Source of the DNA: Arenicella sp. | Lineage (GTDB): Bacteria > Pseudomonadota > Gammaproteobacteria > Arenicellales > Arenicellaceae | Reading direction: 5' to 3' | NCBI GenBank assembly: GCA_023301745.1 | Contig: JALZVW010000083.1 | Coordinates: forward strand, 1-52,543 | Length of the DNA stretch: 52,543 bases | In this document: positions 24,311 through 32,922 of the stretch, one piece after another | Position numbering within the stretch: position 1 is the first letter of the stretch | Layout of the letters: every line of letters starts with the position of its first letter | Position numbers and translations under genes: made by a program | The notes under the pieces: generated by a model | The model's input: the letters and a program-made list of their open reading frames with translations, nothing else | Told to the model about the DNA's origin: nothing | The model's database searches: none

Positions 24311-25261
24311 ATGGGCAGTGTAATGGTTGAACCACCACTCATTGACGATTTTACGCTAGACCTTTTTACACTAGAACTAGGGCGTGGCGCCGAAGTTGGG
24401 CTAGCGCTTTCGCTTTCAGTCATGATGTTCTCAGTGGCGCTGAGCCTTCGGCCTGATAGTTTTAGGTTTTTACGAGTCGCGCCACGCGCTTTTCTCATTG
24501 GAATAATCGCTCAGCTTTTAGCTTTGCCCGCATTAACCGTTCTTTTGTGTGCGCTGATCGAGCCAGCCCCGTCAGTGGCTTTAGGAATGATTCTGGTTGC
24601 TTGCTGCCCTGGCGGTAATGTTTCAAACATGTTGGTACTATTGGCGCGAGGAAATGCGGCTTTGTCTGTATCGTTAACCGCGACCTCTAGTCTCTGTGCG
24701 GCATTCATCACACCGGTTGCGATACTATTTTGGAGCAGCTTGTACCCGCCGACCGCCGAATTGCTTACCCAAATTGACTTCGATGCGATAAGCTTTTTGA
24801 TTCAAACATCGACTATTTTGGTATTGCCTCTACTATTGGGTATTGCGTGCAATGTCTATTTACCTCGAATAACGAATGCTATCCGACTACCATTAGTCTT
24901 GCTGTCGACGGCGACACTGCTTGTTCTTATCCTTGTTGGGTTAGCGAGTTATTGGAGTGCCTTTGTATCAATCGGTATCGGCTTAGTTGGGCTAGTTGTG
25001 GTGCATAACAGTTGCGCCTTTGCCTTAGGCAATGGTATAGCGCGTTTAGGTGGCTTAAGTGTCGCTGATCGCCGCGCCCTAACCTACGAGGTTGGTATTC
25101 AGAATGCTGGCTTAGGCATTGTGATTCTGCTTACCCAACTGGGCGGGCTTGGCGGGTCCGCTGTAGTCGCGGGTCTTTGGGGTATTTGGCATATTATCGC
25201 TGGCCTTTTTTTAGTTGCTGTATTTAGGCTGATGGATAAATTTAGCGGCACCGTGCCGTAA
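24311..25261 (+). CDS. Bile acid:sodium symporter family transporter (BASS)
   Basis: A 316-residue protein with nine to ten helices. Motifs seen are LALSLSVMMFSVALSL at the first helix, LVACCPGGNVSNMLVLLARGNAALS (second-substrate region, seen as CCPGGNVSN), and TYEVGIQNAGLGIVI, the E-x-G-x-Q-N sodium-site motif. Bacterial BASS proteins carry organic acids rather than only bile acids. Context with the D-aminoacylase gene 47 bases downstream suggests uptake of an N-acyl amino acid or related acid for hydrolysis; this is inference. The start could also be the ATG at 24323. Confidence 0.88.
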   Translation: MGSVMVEPPLIDDFTLDLFTLELGRGAEVGLALSLSVMMFSVALSLRPDSFRFLRVAPRAFLIGIIAQLLALPALTVLLCALIEPAPSVALGMILVACCPGGNVSNMLVLLARGNAALSVSLTATSSLCAAFITPVAILFWSSLYPPTAELLTQIDFDAISFLIQTSTILVLPLLLGIACNVYLPRITNAIRLPLVLLSTATLLVLILVGLASYWSAFVSIGIGLVGLVVVHNSCAFALGNGIARLGGLSVADRRALTYEVGIQNAGLGIVILLTQLGGLGGSAVVAGLWGIWHIIAGLFLVAVFRLMDKFSGTVP

Positions 25262-25308
25262 AGAACGTCAGTAAATATTCATAATCAACGAAATTAATTG
25301 GAGGCCTG

Positions 25309-27093
25309 ATGTACGATCTTAAAATAATTAATGGCTCTGTTATAGATGGCACTGGTTCAAAAGCATTCAGGGCTAATATAGGCGTGCGCGATGGAATGAT
25401 CGTAGAGATCGGCGACGTTATTGGTGATGCTGAGCAAGTGATTGATGCGCATGGCGCGATCGTTACGCCTGGCTTTGTCGACGTGCATACGCATTATGAT
25501 GGCCAAGTGTCTTGGGACGAAGAGCTCATGCCATCGGTTAACCATGGTGTTACAACCGCTGTGTTAGGTAATTGCGGAGTGGGTTTTGCGCCTTGTCGAG
25601 CTAATGATCGTGAGCAGCTGATTAAGTTGATGGAAGGCGTTGAAGATATCCCTGGCACAGCCTTGCACGAAGGTATTAAGTGGGGCTGGGAAACATTTCC
25701 TGAATACATGGATGCCATTGAAAAGTTGCCCCACACCATAGACTTTGCGGTGATGGTGCCTCATGACCCGTTGCGAATTTATGTAATGGGTGAGCGGGCC
25801 ATGTTTGATGAAATGGCAAATAAGGACGATATTAAGGCGATGCAAAGGGTTGTGCGTGAGGCGATGACCGCCGGTGCTGTAGGGTTCTCAACGGGACGCA
25901 GTGACTCACATAAAACCGCCGATGGAGATTGGACACCTGCGAGCGAAGCCGCGCAAGATGAGTTAGTCGGTATTGCCAAAGCATTTAACGGTTTAGACTT
26001 CGGCGTGCTGCAAGCGGTGAACGATTTTGACATGCTTCGACCCGAAGATAGCTTTGAACACGAATTCAGCATTATGGAGGCGTATTTTAAAGCCAGTGGC
26101 GGTCGGCCAGGTTCGATGTCTTTAATGCAGCGAGACTTTGCACCAAATGATTGGCTCAAAATCATCGCTGGCAGCGAAAAAATGAATGCAGAAGGTTTGG
26201 ATGTCCGCTTGCAAGTCGCGCCGCGAGCTATTGGTGTGTTCAATGGTTTGAACTGTACCTTTCATCCACTAATGGGGCACCCAAGTTATTTGGCTATTCG
26301 GGATAAAGAGTTGTCCGACCGAGTTTCTATCATGCGTGACCCTGAATTTAAAGCTAAGTTACTTTCTGAATCTCCAGTGAGCTTAGCGGGTCGTGGGTCT
26401 TCGGTGCCGCCGATGGTTGATATCATGATAGGACAATTCCCACAATTAGCTGAGAAATTATTTAAGCTAGACCATGAAGGGGTTGTTGACTACGAGCAGG
26501 GCAATGAGACTTCGATTGCGGCCAAGGCCCGCGATGAAGGCGTGTCGGTTTGGGAAAAAGTGTATGACATTATGCTAGAAGATGATGGACACGCATTAAT
26601 TTATTTTCCAGTGTTCAACTACACCGAGATGAACTACGACAACGTCTATACCATGCTAAATCATCCCAAAGCGTTACCCGGTTTATCGGATGGGGGCGCT
26701 CATGTGGGCACTATTTGCGACGCTAGTTTTTCAACATACTTGCTCTCGTACTGGACACGAGACAGGCGACGTAAAAATCGTTCGAGCATTACACCAGAGC
26801 GTGCAGTACAAATGCTTACTGCCGATGGGGCAGACTATCTAGGCATGCATGACCGAGGTCGTTTAAAGGTCGGCCTGAAAGCTGATATCAATATAATAGA
26901 TTATGACTCTTTAACGCTAGGCGTGCCGCGCATGGTGCAAGACTTACCGGCTGGAGGGCAAAGGTTGTTACAGCCAGTGGTTGGCTATAAGGCGGTTTTT
27001 GTTAGTGGTGAACAGGTAATCAAGAACGATAACATTCTCATGGCTAGACCTGGTAAATTGGTTCGAATGGCGGGCGCGAACCAAGAGATTTAA
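25309..27093 (+). CDS. N-acyl-D-amino-acid deacylase (D-aminoacylase family amidohydrolase)
   Basis: A 594-residue zinc amidohydrolase that removes the acyl group from N-acyl-D-amino acids or related amides. The metal site is visible: DVHTHYDGQ (His60, His62), the bridging-type cysteine in LGNCGVGF (Cys89, 27 residues after His62 as in D-aminoacylases), and the downstream SDGGAHVG region near residue 464. GGAGG precedes the ATG. The YFPVFNYTEMNYDNV block places it in the larger subgroup of about 580-600 residues, whose substrates are less well defined. It follows the BASS transporter closely. The last four bases overlap the convergent ParA-like gene. Confidence 0.88.
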   Translation: MYDLKIINGSVIDGTGSKAFRANIGVRDGMIVEIGDVIGDAEQVIDAHGAIVTPGFVDVHTHYDGQVSWDEELMPSVNHGVTTAVLGNCGVGFAPCRANDREQLIKLMEGVEDIPGTALHEGIKWGWETFPEYMDAIEKLPHTIDFAVMVPHDPLRIYVMGERAMFDEMANKDDIKAMQRVVREAMTAGAVGFSTGRSDSHKTADGDWTPASEAAQDELVGIAKAFNGLDFGVLQAVNDFDMLRPEDSFEHEFSIMEAYFKASGGRPGSMSLMQRDFAPNDWLKIIAGSEKMNAEGLDVRLQVAPRAIGVFNGLNCTFHPLMGHPSYLAIRDKELSDRVSIMRDPEFKAKLLSESPVSLAGRGSSVPPMVDIMIGQFPQLAEKLFKLDHEGVVDYEQGNETSIAAKARDEGVSVWEKVYDIMLEDDGHALIYFPVFNYTEMNYDNVYTMLNHPKALPGLSDGGAHVGTICDASFSTYLLSYWTRDRRRKNRSSITPERAVQMLTADGADYLGMHDRGRLKVGLKADINIIDYDSLTLGVPRMVQDLPAGGQRLLQPVVGYKAVFVSGEQVIKNDNILMARPGKLVRMAGANQEI

Positions 27094-27728
27094 GCACCAA
27101 CAGTTTTTTTAAGTAGTTTGCCTTCAGCCCAATAGTTTAAGCTGCGCCATTGCTCTCGGTCGGGACGCATTTTTTGGCCTGGCATTTCGAAAATACTTAG
27201 GCCTGCCTCAGCAGCACCGACATAATTTTGAGAGTTTCGTAATGATGCGACTACCGGTGTTTGCATCATCGAGGCAAATTTTTCGACTTCTGTATACGAC
27301 TTGAACTTAGCATTGGTACGATTTGCCACCAAGCCGATTTTTATTTTCTTACATAGGTCCGCGCGAATTAAACCACGGATGTCGAAAATAAATTTAAACG
27401 CCGCTCGATGATCAATGATCGATGGGTTGATTGGCATAATAATGACATCCGACTTGTTAATTAAATCGGTGGTTAGGCCTAGGTGTATTTGTGCGGGACA
27501 ATCATAAATTACGCGCTTCGTCGAGTAGTCGTCGGCGATTTCAGTACGTATGTCGATCTCGCCGGCTGAAGCTGGACGGCTTTTGGCCCATTGATAAGAT
27601 GAACGTTGTTGGTCTAAGTCTACCAACGATACGGGGATGTTTTTTTGTGCGTAATAGCCTGCTAGATTAGTCGCTATTGTAGTTTTTCCGCAGCCGCCTT
27701 TCGGGTTAACGACTAAAATTGATCTCAT
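27090..27728 (-). CDS. Stand-alone ParA-like ATPase
   Basis: A 212-residue deviant-Walker ATPase. VNPKGGCGKTTIATNLAGYYA gives the Walker A (KGGxGKTT, with the signature lysine), LVDLDQQRSS the A' motif and VIYDCPAQ the Walker B region. There is no N-terminal HTH and no parB gene nearby, so it is not a chromosome-partition pair. Such orphan ParA-like proteins position other cargo such as flagella, chemoreceptors or carboxysomes. Cargo unknown. Overlaps the D-aminoacylase stop by four bases on the opposite strand and lies 67 bases after the hemolysin-III gene on its own strand. Confidence 0.85.
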   Translation of the reverse strand: MRSILVVNPKGGCGKTTIATNLAGYYAQKNIPVSLVDLDQQRSSYQWAKSRPASAGEIDIRTEIADDYSTKRVIYDCPAQIHLGLTTDLINKSDVIIMPINPSIIDHRAAFKFIFDIRGLIRADLCKKIKIGLVANRTNAKFKSYTEVEKFASMMQTPVVASLRNSQNYVGAAEAGLSIFEMPGQKMRPDREQWRSLNYWAEGKLLKKTVGA

Positions 27729-27795
27729 CTTTAAACATCATAGTGTGTTCCGGTTCTTCTAAAGATATCAGTTAATGATAAATAATTGTTAATTA

Positions 27796-28407
27796 TTAGA
27801 GTAAAAAAACCGCGAAATAGTGACAAATACTGCCTCCGATCACGAACAAGTGCCAAATTTCATGGCACCACGAAAACCAATGGTCGAGAATGTAGAATAT
27901 AACCCCGGCTGAATAGATAATACCGCCGCTTACTAACAACGCAAACCCCACGTCAGACATGCCCGCCATCATTGAATCTAGAGTGAATACGCACGCCCAG
28001 CCCATGGTTAAATAAATTACTATAGGAATGACGCGCGGGCCCTTAATCGGCAGGTTTTCAATAATTATTCCGATTGCCGCTAAGCCCCAAACAACACCAA
28101 ATAACCACCAGCCGGTTTCACCTTCAATGGCTAACATGGTGAAGGGTGTGTATGTGCCGGCAATAAGTAAGTAAATCGCTAAGTGGTCGACCCGTTTAAA
28201 AAAGTCTTTAGTACGCCCTTGAAAGCTATGATAAAGGGTGGATGCGAGGTATAGAAAGAATAAGGTCGTGCCGTAGACGGCATAGCTGAAAATTTTCAGT
28301 GCGTCACCTTCGACGATGGCTAAAGTTATAAGCACCGACGCGCCTACCAACGCTAGTAGCGCACCGACTAGGTGGCTTACGCTATTGAAAATTTCACCTT
28401 TGTACAT
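27796..28407 (-). CDS. Hemolysin III / TrhA (PAQR) family membrane protein
   Basis: A 203-residue protein with seven helices. Family residues visible are NSVSHLVGALLALVG at the N-terminus, STLYHSFQG, VDHLAIYLLIAGTYTPF, and the closing HEIWHLFVIGGSICHYFAV, together giving the conserved histidines of the PAQR metal site. Bacterial members take part in lipid and membrane-fluidity homeostasis; the hemolysin name is historical. Between the HD gene (49 bases upstream) and the ParA-like gene. Confidence 0.92.
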   Translation of the reverse strand: MYKGEIFNSVSHLVGALLALVGASVLITLAIVEGDALKIFSYAVYGTTLFFLYLASTLYHSFQGRTKDFFKRVDHLAIYLLIAGTYTPFTMLAIEGETGWWLFGVVWGLAAIGIIIENLPIKGPRVIPIVIYLTMGWACVFTLDSMMAGMSDVGFALLVSGGIIYSAGVIFYILDHWFSWCHEIWHLFVIGGSICHYFAVFLL

Positions 28408-28456
28408 AATTAGGTCTTTGCGTTATGTTTAAATATTTGAGAAAGCTATGTTGAAG

Positions 28457-29029
28457 TTAGGCTTCTAGCGCGGCTTTGTAAATACTATTGATTGGTTTGG
28501 CAAATACTTCTCTGACCATTGGCTCAAACTGTTTTAACGATAACGTTGGCTTGCTGCTGTCAAATGCGAGATCATCATAATGATTAACAAAGCGTAAAGT
28601 GCGCTGGTAGTAGGGGTGATCTTGAAATTGTTCTCGCATATGGCGGTCAAGGCCCAAATGGTGAAAAAAATTGTAGCCTTGAACAATGGCATGATGTTTG
28701 ATCATCCATAAATTTTCTTCACTAATGTATGGCTCTAAGATTGCCGCTGCAACATCAGCGTGATTAGCGCTACCGAGCGTATCGCCGATATCATGCAATA
28801 GCGCACAGACCACATACTGTGTGTCTTCACCTGCTTGGGCGGCCAACTCTGCGGTTTGTAAGCTGTGTTGCAATCGATCAACCGGAAAACCGCCGTAGTC
28901 TCCGTTGAGCAACTCCATATGGGCCAAAATACGATCAGGCAGCTTGCTGAAGAAAGTCATTTGCTCAGTCATTATTGATTGCCAATCGTCTGCGGTACTC
29001 TCTGACATTTTGTTGAAACTTGCTGGCAT
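28457..29029 (-). CDS. HD-domain protein, possible mixed-valent diiron oxygenase
   Basis: A 190-residue single HD-domain protein without signal peptide. Candidate metal ligands are His55 in QHSLQTAELA, His79-Asp80 in ALLHDIGD, His90, His112 or His113 in MIKHHAIVQGYNF, and Asp152 or 153. The HxxQ motif, the 24-residue spacing from His55 to His79 and the presence of six ligands are similar to PhnZ and myo-inositol oxygenase, which use two irons to cleave C-P or C-C bonds, rather than to nucleotide phosphohydrolases. The first and fifth ligands are partly inferred. It is the first gene of a possible operon with the hemolysin-III and ParA-like genes. Function unproven. Confidence 0.75.
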   Translation of the reverse strand: MPASFNKMSESTADDWQSIMTEQMTFFSKLPDRILAHMELLNGDYGGFPVDRLQHSLQTAELAAQAGEDTQYVVCALLHDIGDTLGSANHADVAAAILEPYISEENLWMIKHHAIVQGYNFFHHLGLDRHMREQFQDHPYYQRTLRFVNHYDDLAFDSSKPTLSLKQFEPMVREVFAKPINSIYKAALEA

Positions 29030-29126
29030 AATTTTCTCAATAAAGCGTTTTAGTCTATTTTAATATTAACCTTTGCTGGTAGGCGGTGTGTGTAGAACGA
29101 TTTTTTACCAATCTAATGTATGATAG

Positions 29127-29849
29127 ATGTTGTATAGAACCTTAGCTATGGCAATGATGTTGTTGAAAATACGAATAATTTTGATCTTGTCTATGTTTGC
29201 TTGTGCCTGTGGGAGTTCTTCTTTGCATGCCCAGTTGCACGATGATGGCGTTGAGTGGAAGCTCAAACGAGATCGCAATGGTATTCAGATATTTCTTAGC
29301 AAAGTCTCAGGATCCAAATTTCGAGCGGTGATGTCTGTTATGGAAGTAGAAGCCACTCCTAAACAGCTGGCGGCATTGGTGATGGACTTAGAGAATTGTC
29401 CTAATTGGGCCTCTTTGTGTAAATCAGCCAAGATCATCGAACGAATTTCAGCAAACGAAACCTATGTGCATTCGGTAAATAACGCGCCATTCCCTGTACG
29501 AAATAGAGATATTGTTTCCCATGTGAAGTGGTCCTATGACCCTGTCAGTGGCAAGGTTTCGATGCGCAGTGACGCCGCACCAGACAAGCTCCCAAAGAAA
29601 AGAGGCCTAGTTCGGATACAGTACGCCTCTTCGGAATGGCATTTCACGCCTAAGCCTAATGGCATGGTTTTGGTCGAAAATTACGCGCATGTAGACCCTA
29701 ATGGTAAGGTGCCGGCCTGGCTTATCAATTTAACGATCGTCGAGTCACCTTATAAAACATTAAAAAATATGCGGAAGTTGATTTTAAATGGCGTTTATAA
29801 CGACGCCGACGTTGCTTTTATAAGCGATGATGAACTAGAAACAAACTGA
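29127..29849 (+). CDS. START-domain lipid-binding protein, exported
   Basis: A 240-residue protein. The N-terminus has two close methionine clusters and a hydrophobic signal (LLKIRIILILSMFACA), with likely cleavage near SLHAQ at residues 35-36; a lipoprotein site is not convincing. The START domain runs from about 45 to 225: EWKLKRDRNGIQIFLSKV, FRAVMSVMEVEATPKQL, VMDLENCPNWASLC, FPVRNRDIVSHVKW and LINLTIVESPYKTLKNM. START domains bind lipids or other hydrophobic ligands in a deep pocket. Exported bacterial members are poorly studied. Divergent from the HD gene. Confidence 0.88.
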   Translation: MLYRTLAMAMMLLKIRIILILSMFACACGSSSLHAQLHDDGVEWKLKRDRNGIQIFLSKVSGSKFRAVMSVMEVEATPKQLAALVMDLENCPNWASLCKSAKIIERISANETYVHSVNNAPFPVRNRDIVSHVKWSYDPVSGKVSMRSDAAPDKLPKKRGLVRIQYASSEWHFTPKPNGMVLVENYAHVDPNGKVPAWLINLTIVESPYKTLKNMRKLILNGVYNDADVAFISDDELETN

Positions 29850-29958
29850 TGTTGTTGAGTGCTTTTTGATTAATCTTGACATCGATTTAATTCGAATGTC
29901 TTACACTGTTCTAATCAAAAGCTCTTGCTAACTTAAAAAACACTTTACGGAATTCATC

Positions 29959-30576
29959 ATGATTACACTTCACCACCTGCGCATTGGCCGCTCTTTGTTC
30001 ACTGTTTGGCTGCTCGAGGAAGCGGGTGCCGACTATGACTTAAAGGTCTATTTACGTGACCCTGAAACTATGCGTTCTCAAGCCGACATAAAAGCCATAC
30101 ATCCATTGGGTAAAAGCCCGATCATTGAAGATGGCGATTTGATGTTGACTGAATCAGGTGCGATTACGCTCTACGTTTTAGAAAAATATGACACTGAAAG
30201 AAAATTGCACCCAAGTAGAGATAATTTGGCGAGCTGGGCCAGCTACAACCAATGGGTTGCGTATTCAGAAGGCTCAGTTTTTGCTCCACTACTTTTAAAA
30301 ATGCTAACCCTTAGAAGTGGCGTCGACCACCCAGTCATTACGCCGTTTAGCGATTCGGAAATTAAGCTCCATTATGGTCACATTGAAAGACAATTGGGCG
30401 ATAACGATTATATCCTTGGTAAGGATTTCAGCGGTGCGGACTTTGGTATTTGCTATGTGGTTTCCATGGGCGAACGTTTAGGCCAACTAACTGATTATCC
30501 AAAATTACAATCCTATATGCAACGTTGTATGAGCCGAGCCGCATTCCAACGTGCTGTCGAAAAAGCGGTCGAATAA
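29959..30576 (+). CDS. Glutathione S-transferase
   Basis: A 205-residue protein with the thioredoxin-like N-terminal domain (LHHLRIGRSLFTVWLLEEAG, then KAIHPLGKSPIIEDGD and TESGAITLYVLEKY, the glutathione-binding ES motif) and an all-helical C-terminal domain from about residue 90 with ILGKDFSGADFGICYVV. Ser and Arg in IGRSLF are the likely catalytic residues. The short form of about 205 residues is close to the bacterial GST group that acts in detoxification or has no known substrate. It stands alone. Confidence 0.9.
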   Translation: MITLHHLRIGRSLFTVWLLEEAGADYDLKVYLRDPETMRSQADIKAIHPLGKSPIIEDGDLMLTESGAITLYVLEKYDTERKLHPSRDNLASWASYNQWVAYSEGSVFAPLLLKMLTLRSGVDHPVITPFSDSEIKLHYGHIERQLGDNDYILGKDFSGADFGICYVVSMGERLGQLTDYPKLQSYMQRCMSRAAFQRAVEKAVE

Positions 30577-30846
30577 AAGCAATGACTAGCTTTCAGTGTG
30601 ATCGTTATCGTCGGCCTGGTTGCGTGTTCGCAGCGTGAGGCTTAAATTCAAAGCCCGTCGTGAGCCTTATAGATAAACCACGCTTCTATCGATATCAAAA
30701 CAGCTCAAGCAATTCAGGCAGGTGGAACCAGATTGTATTTTGATTTTGGCTAATCTTGGCCATTGTTAATAATAGACGTTTCTAGGCCGCGTTCGCTTCG
30801 TTAAAAGACGCGGTCTTATTCCCTAATTCAACCAAGTTTTTGTCTC

Positions 30847-31884
30847 ATGTCGATCAAATCGTTTCATCGCTATTTAGGCGTTGTCTTGTGTCTTATTATG
30901 TTATCGGTCAGCCTGACGGGTGTCGTGTTAGTTTGGAAGAAAGAGTTTCTCTGGCTGACGGTAGAGGGCGCACGCGAGGGTGTTAATACAGATTTATTGG
31001 CCAGCGCGATTGATAATATCGAAGCGAGTTATGCAAAAGATGAAGTCATATTTATTCAGCTTTATAGTGAAGATTTAAGTATTCATAAAGTGTTTTTGGC
31101 CGGCCGTCGCTACGCTTGGCACAATCAATATGGGGAGAAAATTCAGGTTTGGTCTGGTAATGAACGCTGGGAGGATTTTTTTCTAGACTTGCATCATCGA
31201 TTTTTATTGGGTAATACGATAGGACTAAACATAGCCGGCTTTGGTGGACTGTTGATATTGCCGTTGATTGTTGTTGGTTTGATAATTTGGTGGCCACGGC
31301 GCAGGTTCCTTTCTCGAGGCTTGTTTCCGGCTAAGTCTGATCGTAGTTCGCTGATACTAAGCCATGGTAATATTGGTGGAGTATTTGCTTTGCCGATATT
31401 AGTGCTTGCCGTGACCGGAGTGATTTTAGTCTATCCAGTGGAATCAAGGAGGGTATTGCTTGAAAGCGTCGGTGCCAATGGGCCGGCGGTTACCCAAACC
31501 AATTCTTTTGATATAAGTAATGGTATGCCTAGTTGGAGTCAATTAATTCAGGTAGCCCGGCAGAAATTCCCAGAATCACGAATACGTTCGGTTCAACCAA
31601 GCTCGGCCAAGTCGGCGAAGAGATCGGTTAATGTGCAACAGAAAGAAGGTCTGCACCGTCTAGGGCGGACATCTTTAAAATTTCACAGCAGTGGCGAGTT
31701 AGTCATTCAAGACGAACTACGGCAAGCTAGAGTGAAGCGAGTATTTGGTTTTTCATACCCGCTTCATACCGCAAAGCTTGGGCTGTTTTATCGACTTTTT
31801 GTCACCTTAGTCGGCCTAGCATTTTCTTTATTGTGTCTTCTAGGATTTTTGTCTTACCTAAAGGCATTAAGAAACAAGCGTTGA
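30847..31884 (+). CDS. PepSY-associated transmembrane protein
   Basis: A 345-residue protein of the PepSY_TM family, often linked to iron or flavin-reductase functions. Helices lie at about 9-30 (LGVVLCLIMLSVSLTGVVLVW), 122-145 (IAGFGGLLILPLIVVGLIIWWPRRR), 170-195 and 315-337. The family histidines are seen in FHRYLGVV, LDLHHRFLLGN, SHGNIGG and YPLHTAKLG. The periplasmic part between helix 1 and 2 and the segment 200-290 hold PepSY-like sequences. The 270 bases before it contain no gene I recognise. Convergent with the VOC gene, four bases apart. Confidence 0.88.
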   Translation: MSIKSFHRYLGVVLCLIMLSVSLTGVVLVWKKEFLWLTVEGAREGVNTDLLASAIDNIEASYAKDEVIFIQLYSEDLSIHKVFLAGRRYAWHNQYGEKIQVWSGNERWEDFFLDLHHRFLLGNTIGLNIAGFGGLLILPLIVVGLIIWWPRRRFLSRGLFPAKSDRSSLILSHGNIGGVFALPILVLAVTGVILVYPVESRRVLLESVGANGPAVTQTNSFDISNGMPSWSQLIQVARQKFPESRIRSVQPSSAKSAKRSVNVQQKEGLHRLGRTSLKFHSSGELVIQDELRQARVKRVFGFSYPLHTAKLGLFYRLFVTLVGLAFSLLCLLGFLSYLKALRNKR

Positions 31885-31888
31885 ATTG

Positions 31889-32272
31889 TTAGCGATAGCT
31901 GATGACCTCTATTTCTAGCTCATCAAGCGTGTGAAAATAGAAACTTGCGCCTGGCTGGTAATGGCGATGGTTGTGCGGCTTAAGGCCGGCGGCTAAGACT
32001 CTCGCTTCGCTGGCGGCTAAATCGTCAACGACAATGCCTAAGTGGTTTAAGTTCATAATCGTTTTAAAATCAGAGTTCTTTGAAACTCGTGTCTGGCTAT
32101 TGGTGTAGATCGCTAAATAGGAATTTTCTCCGCCGACGTGAACGGTATAGCCGTTATCCATCGAGTCGCCTGCCCAGCGTATCTTCCAATCGAATAATTC
32201 ACATAATATGGCGGCAGTCGCATCGGGGTTGCTAACCGTGATGTTTGCGTGTTCTAAATAAGCTTCTTTCAT
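31889..32272 (-). CDS. VOC/glyoxalase-family protein under SoxR control
   Basis: A 127-residue single-domain VOC protein from the chosen ATG (MKEAYLEHANITV); GGAG lies six bases before it, and the ATG four codons further out lacks a site. The two beta-alpha-beta-beta-beta modules start at LEHANITVSNPDATAAIL and MNLNHLGIVVDDLAASEA; candidate metal residues are His (LEHAN), His (NLNHLG) and Glu (ELEIEVI). VOC proteins include glyoxalases, dioxygenases and drug-binding proteins. The promoter has a complete SoxR box, so the gene is expected to be induced by redox-active compounds. Divergent from soxR. Substrate unknown. Confidence 0.9.
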   Translation of the reverse strand: MKEAYLEHANITVSNPDATAAILCELFDWKIRWAGDSMDNGYTVHVGGENSYLAIYTNSQTRVSKNSDFKTIMNLNHLGIVVDDLAASEARVLAAGLKPHNHRHYQPGASFYFHTLDELEIEVISYR

Positions 32273-32307
32273 TCTAATCTCCAATTGAGGTGTATTGATT
32301 GAAGATG

Positions 32308-32338
32308 AGTTTAGTATCTCAAGTTAACTTGAGGTAAA
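32308..32338 (-). promoter_or_regulatory. SoxR-controlled promoter of the VOC gene
   Basis: The perfect 16-bp palindrome CTCAAGTTAACTTGAG (32318-32333) is identical to the core of the E. coli soxS operator. On the minus strand the -35 is TTTACC (32338-32333) and the -10 is TAAACT (32313-32308), separated by 19 bases, the over-long spacer that SoxR corrects by bending DNA. The start of transcription would be near 32300, about 28 bases before the VOC start codon. Confidence 0.93.
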
Positions 32339-32417
32339 GCGTTTTTTTACGTTATTATTCCGCACACAATGAAACTCAGGTCGAGATATTACTACTTATA
32401 AAATGCGCAAAGGTACA

Positions 32418-32864
32418 ATGCTAAGCATTGGCGATGTCGCCAAGCGAACGGGCACCAGTGTTTCGGCTGTACGGTTCTATTCTGATCAAGGTTTGCTTCC
32501 TGTGGTGCGCAGTAATAGCGGGCACCGCGTGTTCGCACGAGCCGTAATTCGGAGAGTGTCATTTATCTTGATTGCGCAAAATTTAGGTTATTCACTTAAA
32601 GAGGTACGGGATGCATTGAACTCGTTGCCTGATCAGCGAACCCCAACAAAGTCTGATTGGACGCAGTTAAGCTTAAAGTTTAGTCGGGAGATAGAACAGC
32701 GCATTGAGCGTTTAAAAACGCTGCAATCAAAACTAGATGGTTGTATTGGCTGTGGGTGTTTGTCGCTAGAAAGTTGCCGTTTGTATAACCCCGATGACTC
32801 AGCGGCGGAGTTCGGTATGGGGCCAAGATATTTGCTTGGCGATCGCTACGCGCCGGATACTTGA
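32418..32864 (+). CDS. soxR: SoxR, redox-sensing MerR-family regulator
   Basis: A 148-residue [2Fe-2S] regulator. The MerR wHTH is at the N-terminus (MLSIGDVAKRTGTSVSAVRF) and the cluster ligands lie in CIGCGCLSLESC, the C-x2-C-x-C-x5-C spacing diagnostic of SoxR. The ATG at 32418 is preferred: AAGG lies four to five bases before it, and a TATAAA at 32396-32401 makes a transcription start near 32408 likely, which would exclude the ATG at 32403. No soxS gene is present, so it probably acts directly on target promoters, as in non-enteric bacteria. Confidence 0.94.
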   Translation: MLSIGDVAKRTGTSVSAVRFYSDQGLLPVVRSNSGHRVFARAVIRRVSFILIAQNLGYSLKEVRDALNSLPDQRTPTKSDWTQLSLKFSREIEQRIERLKTLQSKLDGCIGCGCLSLESCRLYNPDDSAAEFGMGPRYLLGDRYAPDT

Positions 32865-32922
32865 AACGGCTTGTCTCTTAGTATTATTGTGATGCTAAGA
32901 GACCAAGGCTGCTTTAACTGTC

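Noticed and set aside
25357-26243. Several minus-strand ORFs of 60-150 codons inside the D-aminoacylase gene
   Set aside because: Shadows of a well-supported long gene.
27090-27728. Plasmid- or chromosome-partition locus (parA)
   Set aside because: No parB, no parS-like repeats and no replication gene nearby; a lone ParA-like ATPase is the better reading.
27781-27797. AATAATT-GTT-AATTATT inverted repeat as a terminator
   Set aside because: AT-only stem of seven pairs without a T run in the right orientation; probably AT-rich chance.
27796-28407. A virulence hemolysin
   Set aside because: The hemolysin III name is historical; the PAQR-type seven-helix fold points to membrane homeostasis.
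30786-30820. CCGCGT/ACGCGG stem before the PepSY gene as a terminator
   Set aside because: Six pairs with a long loop and no proper T run; too weak to list.
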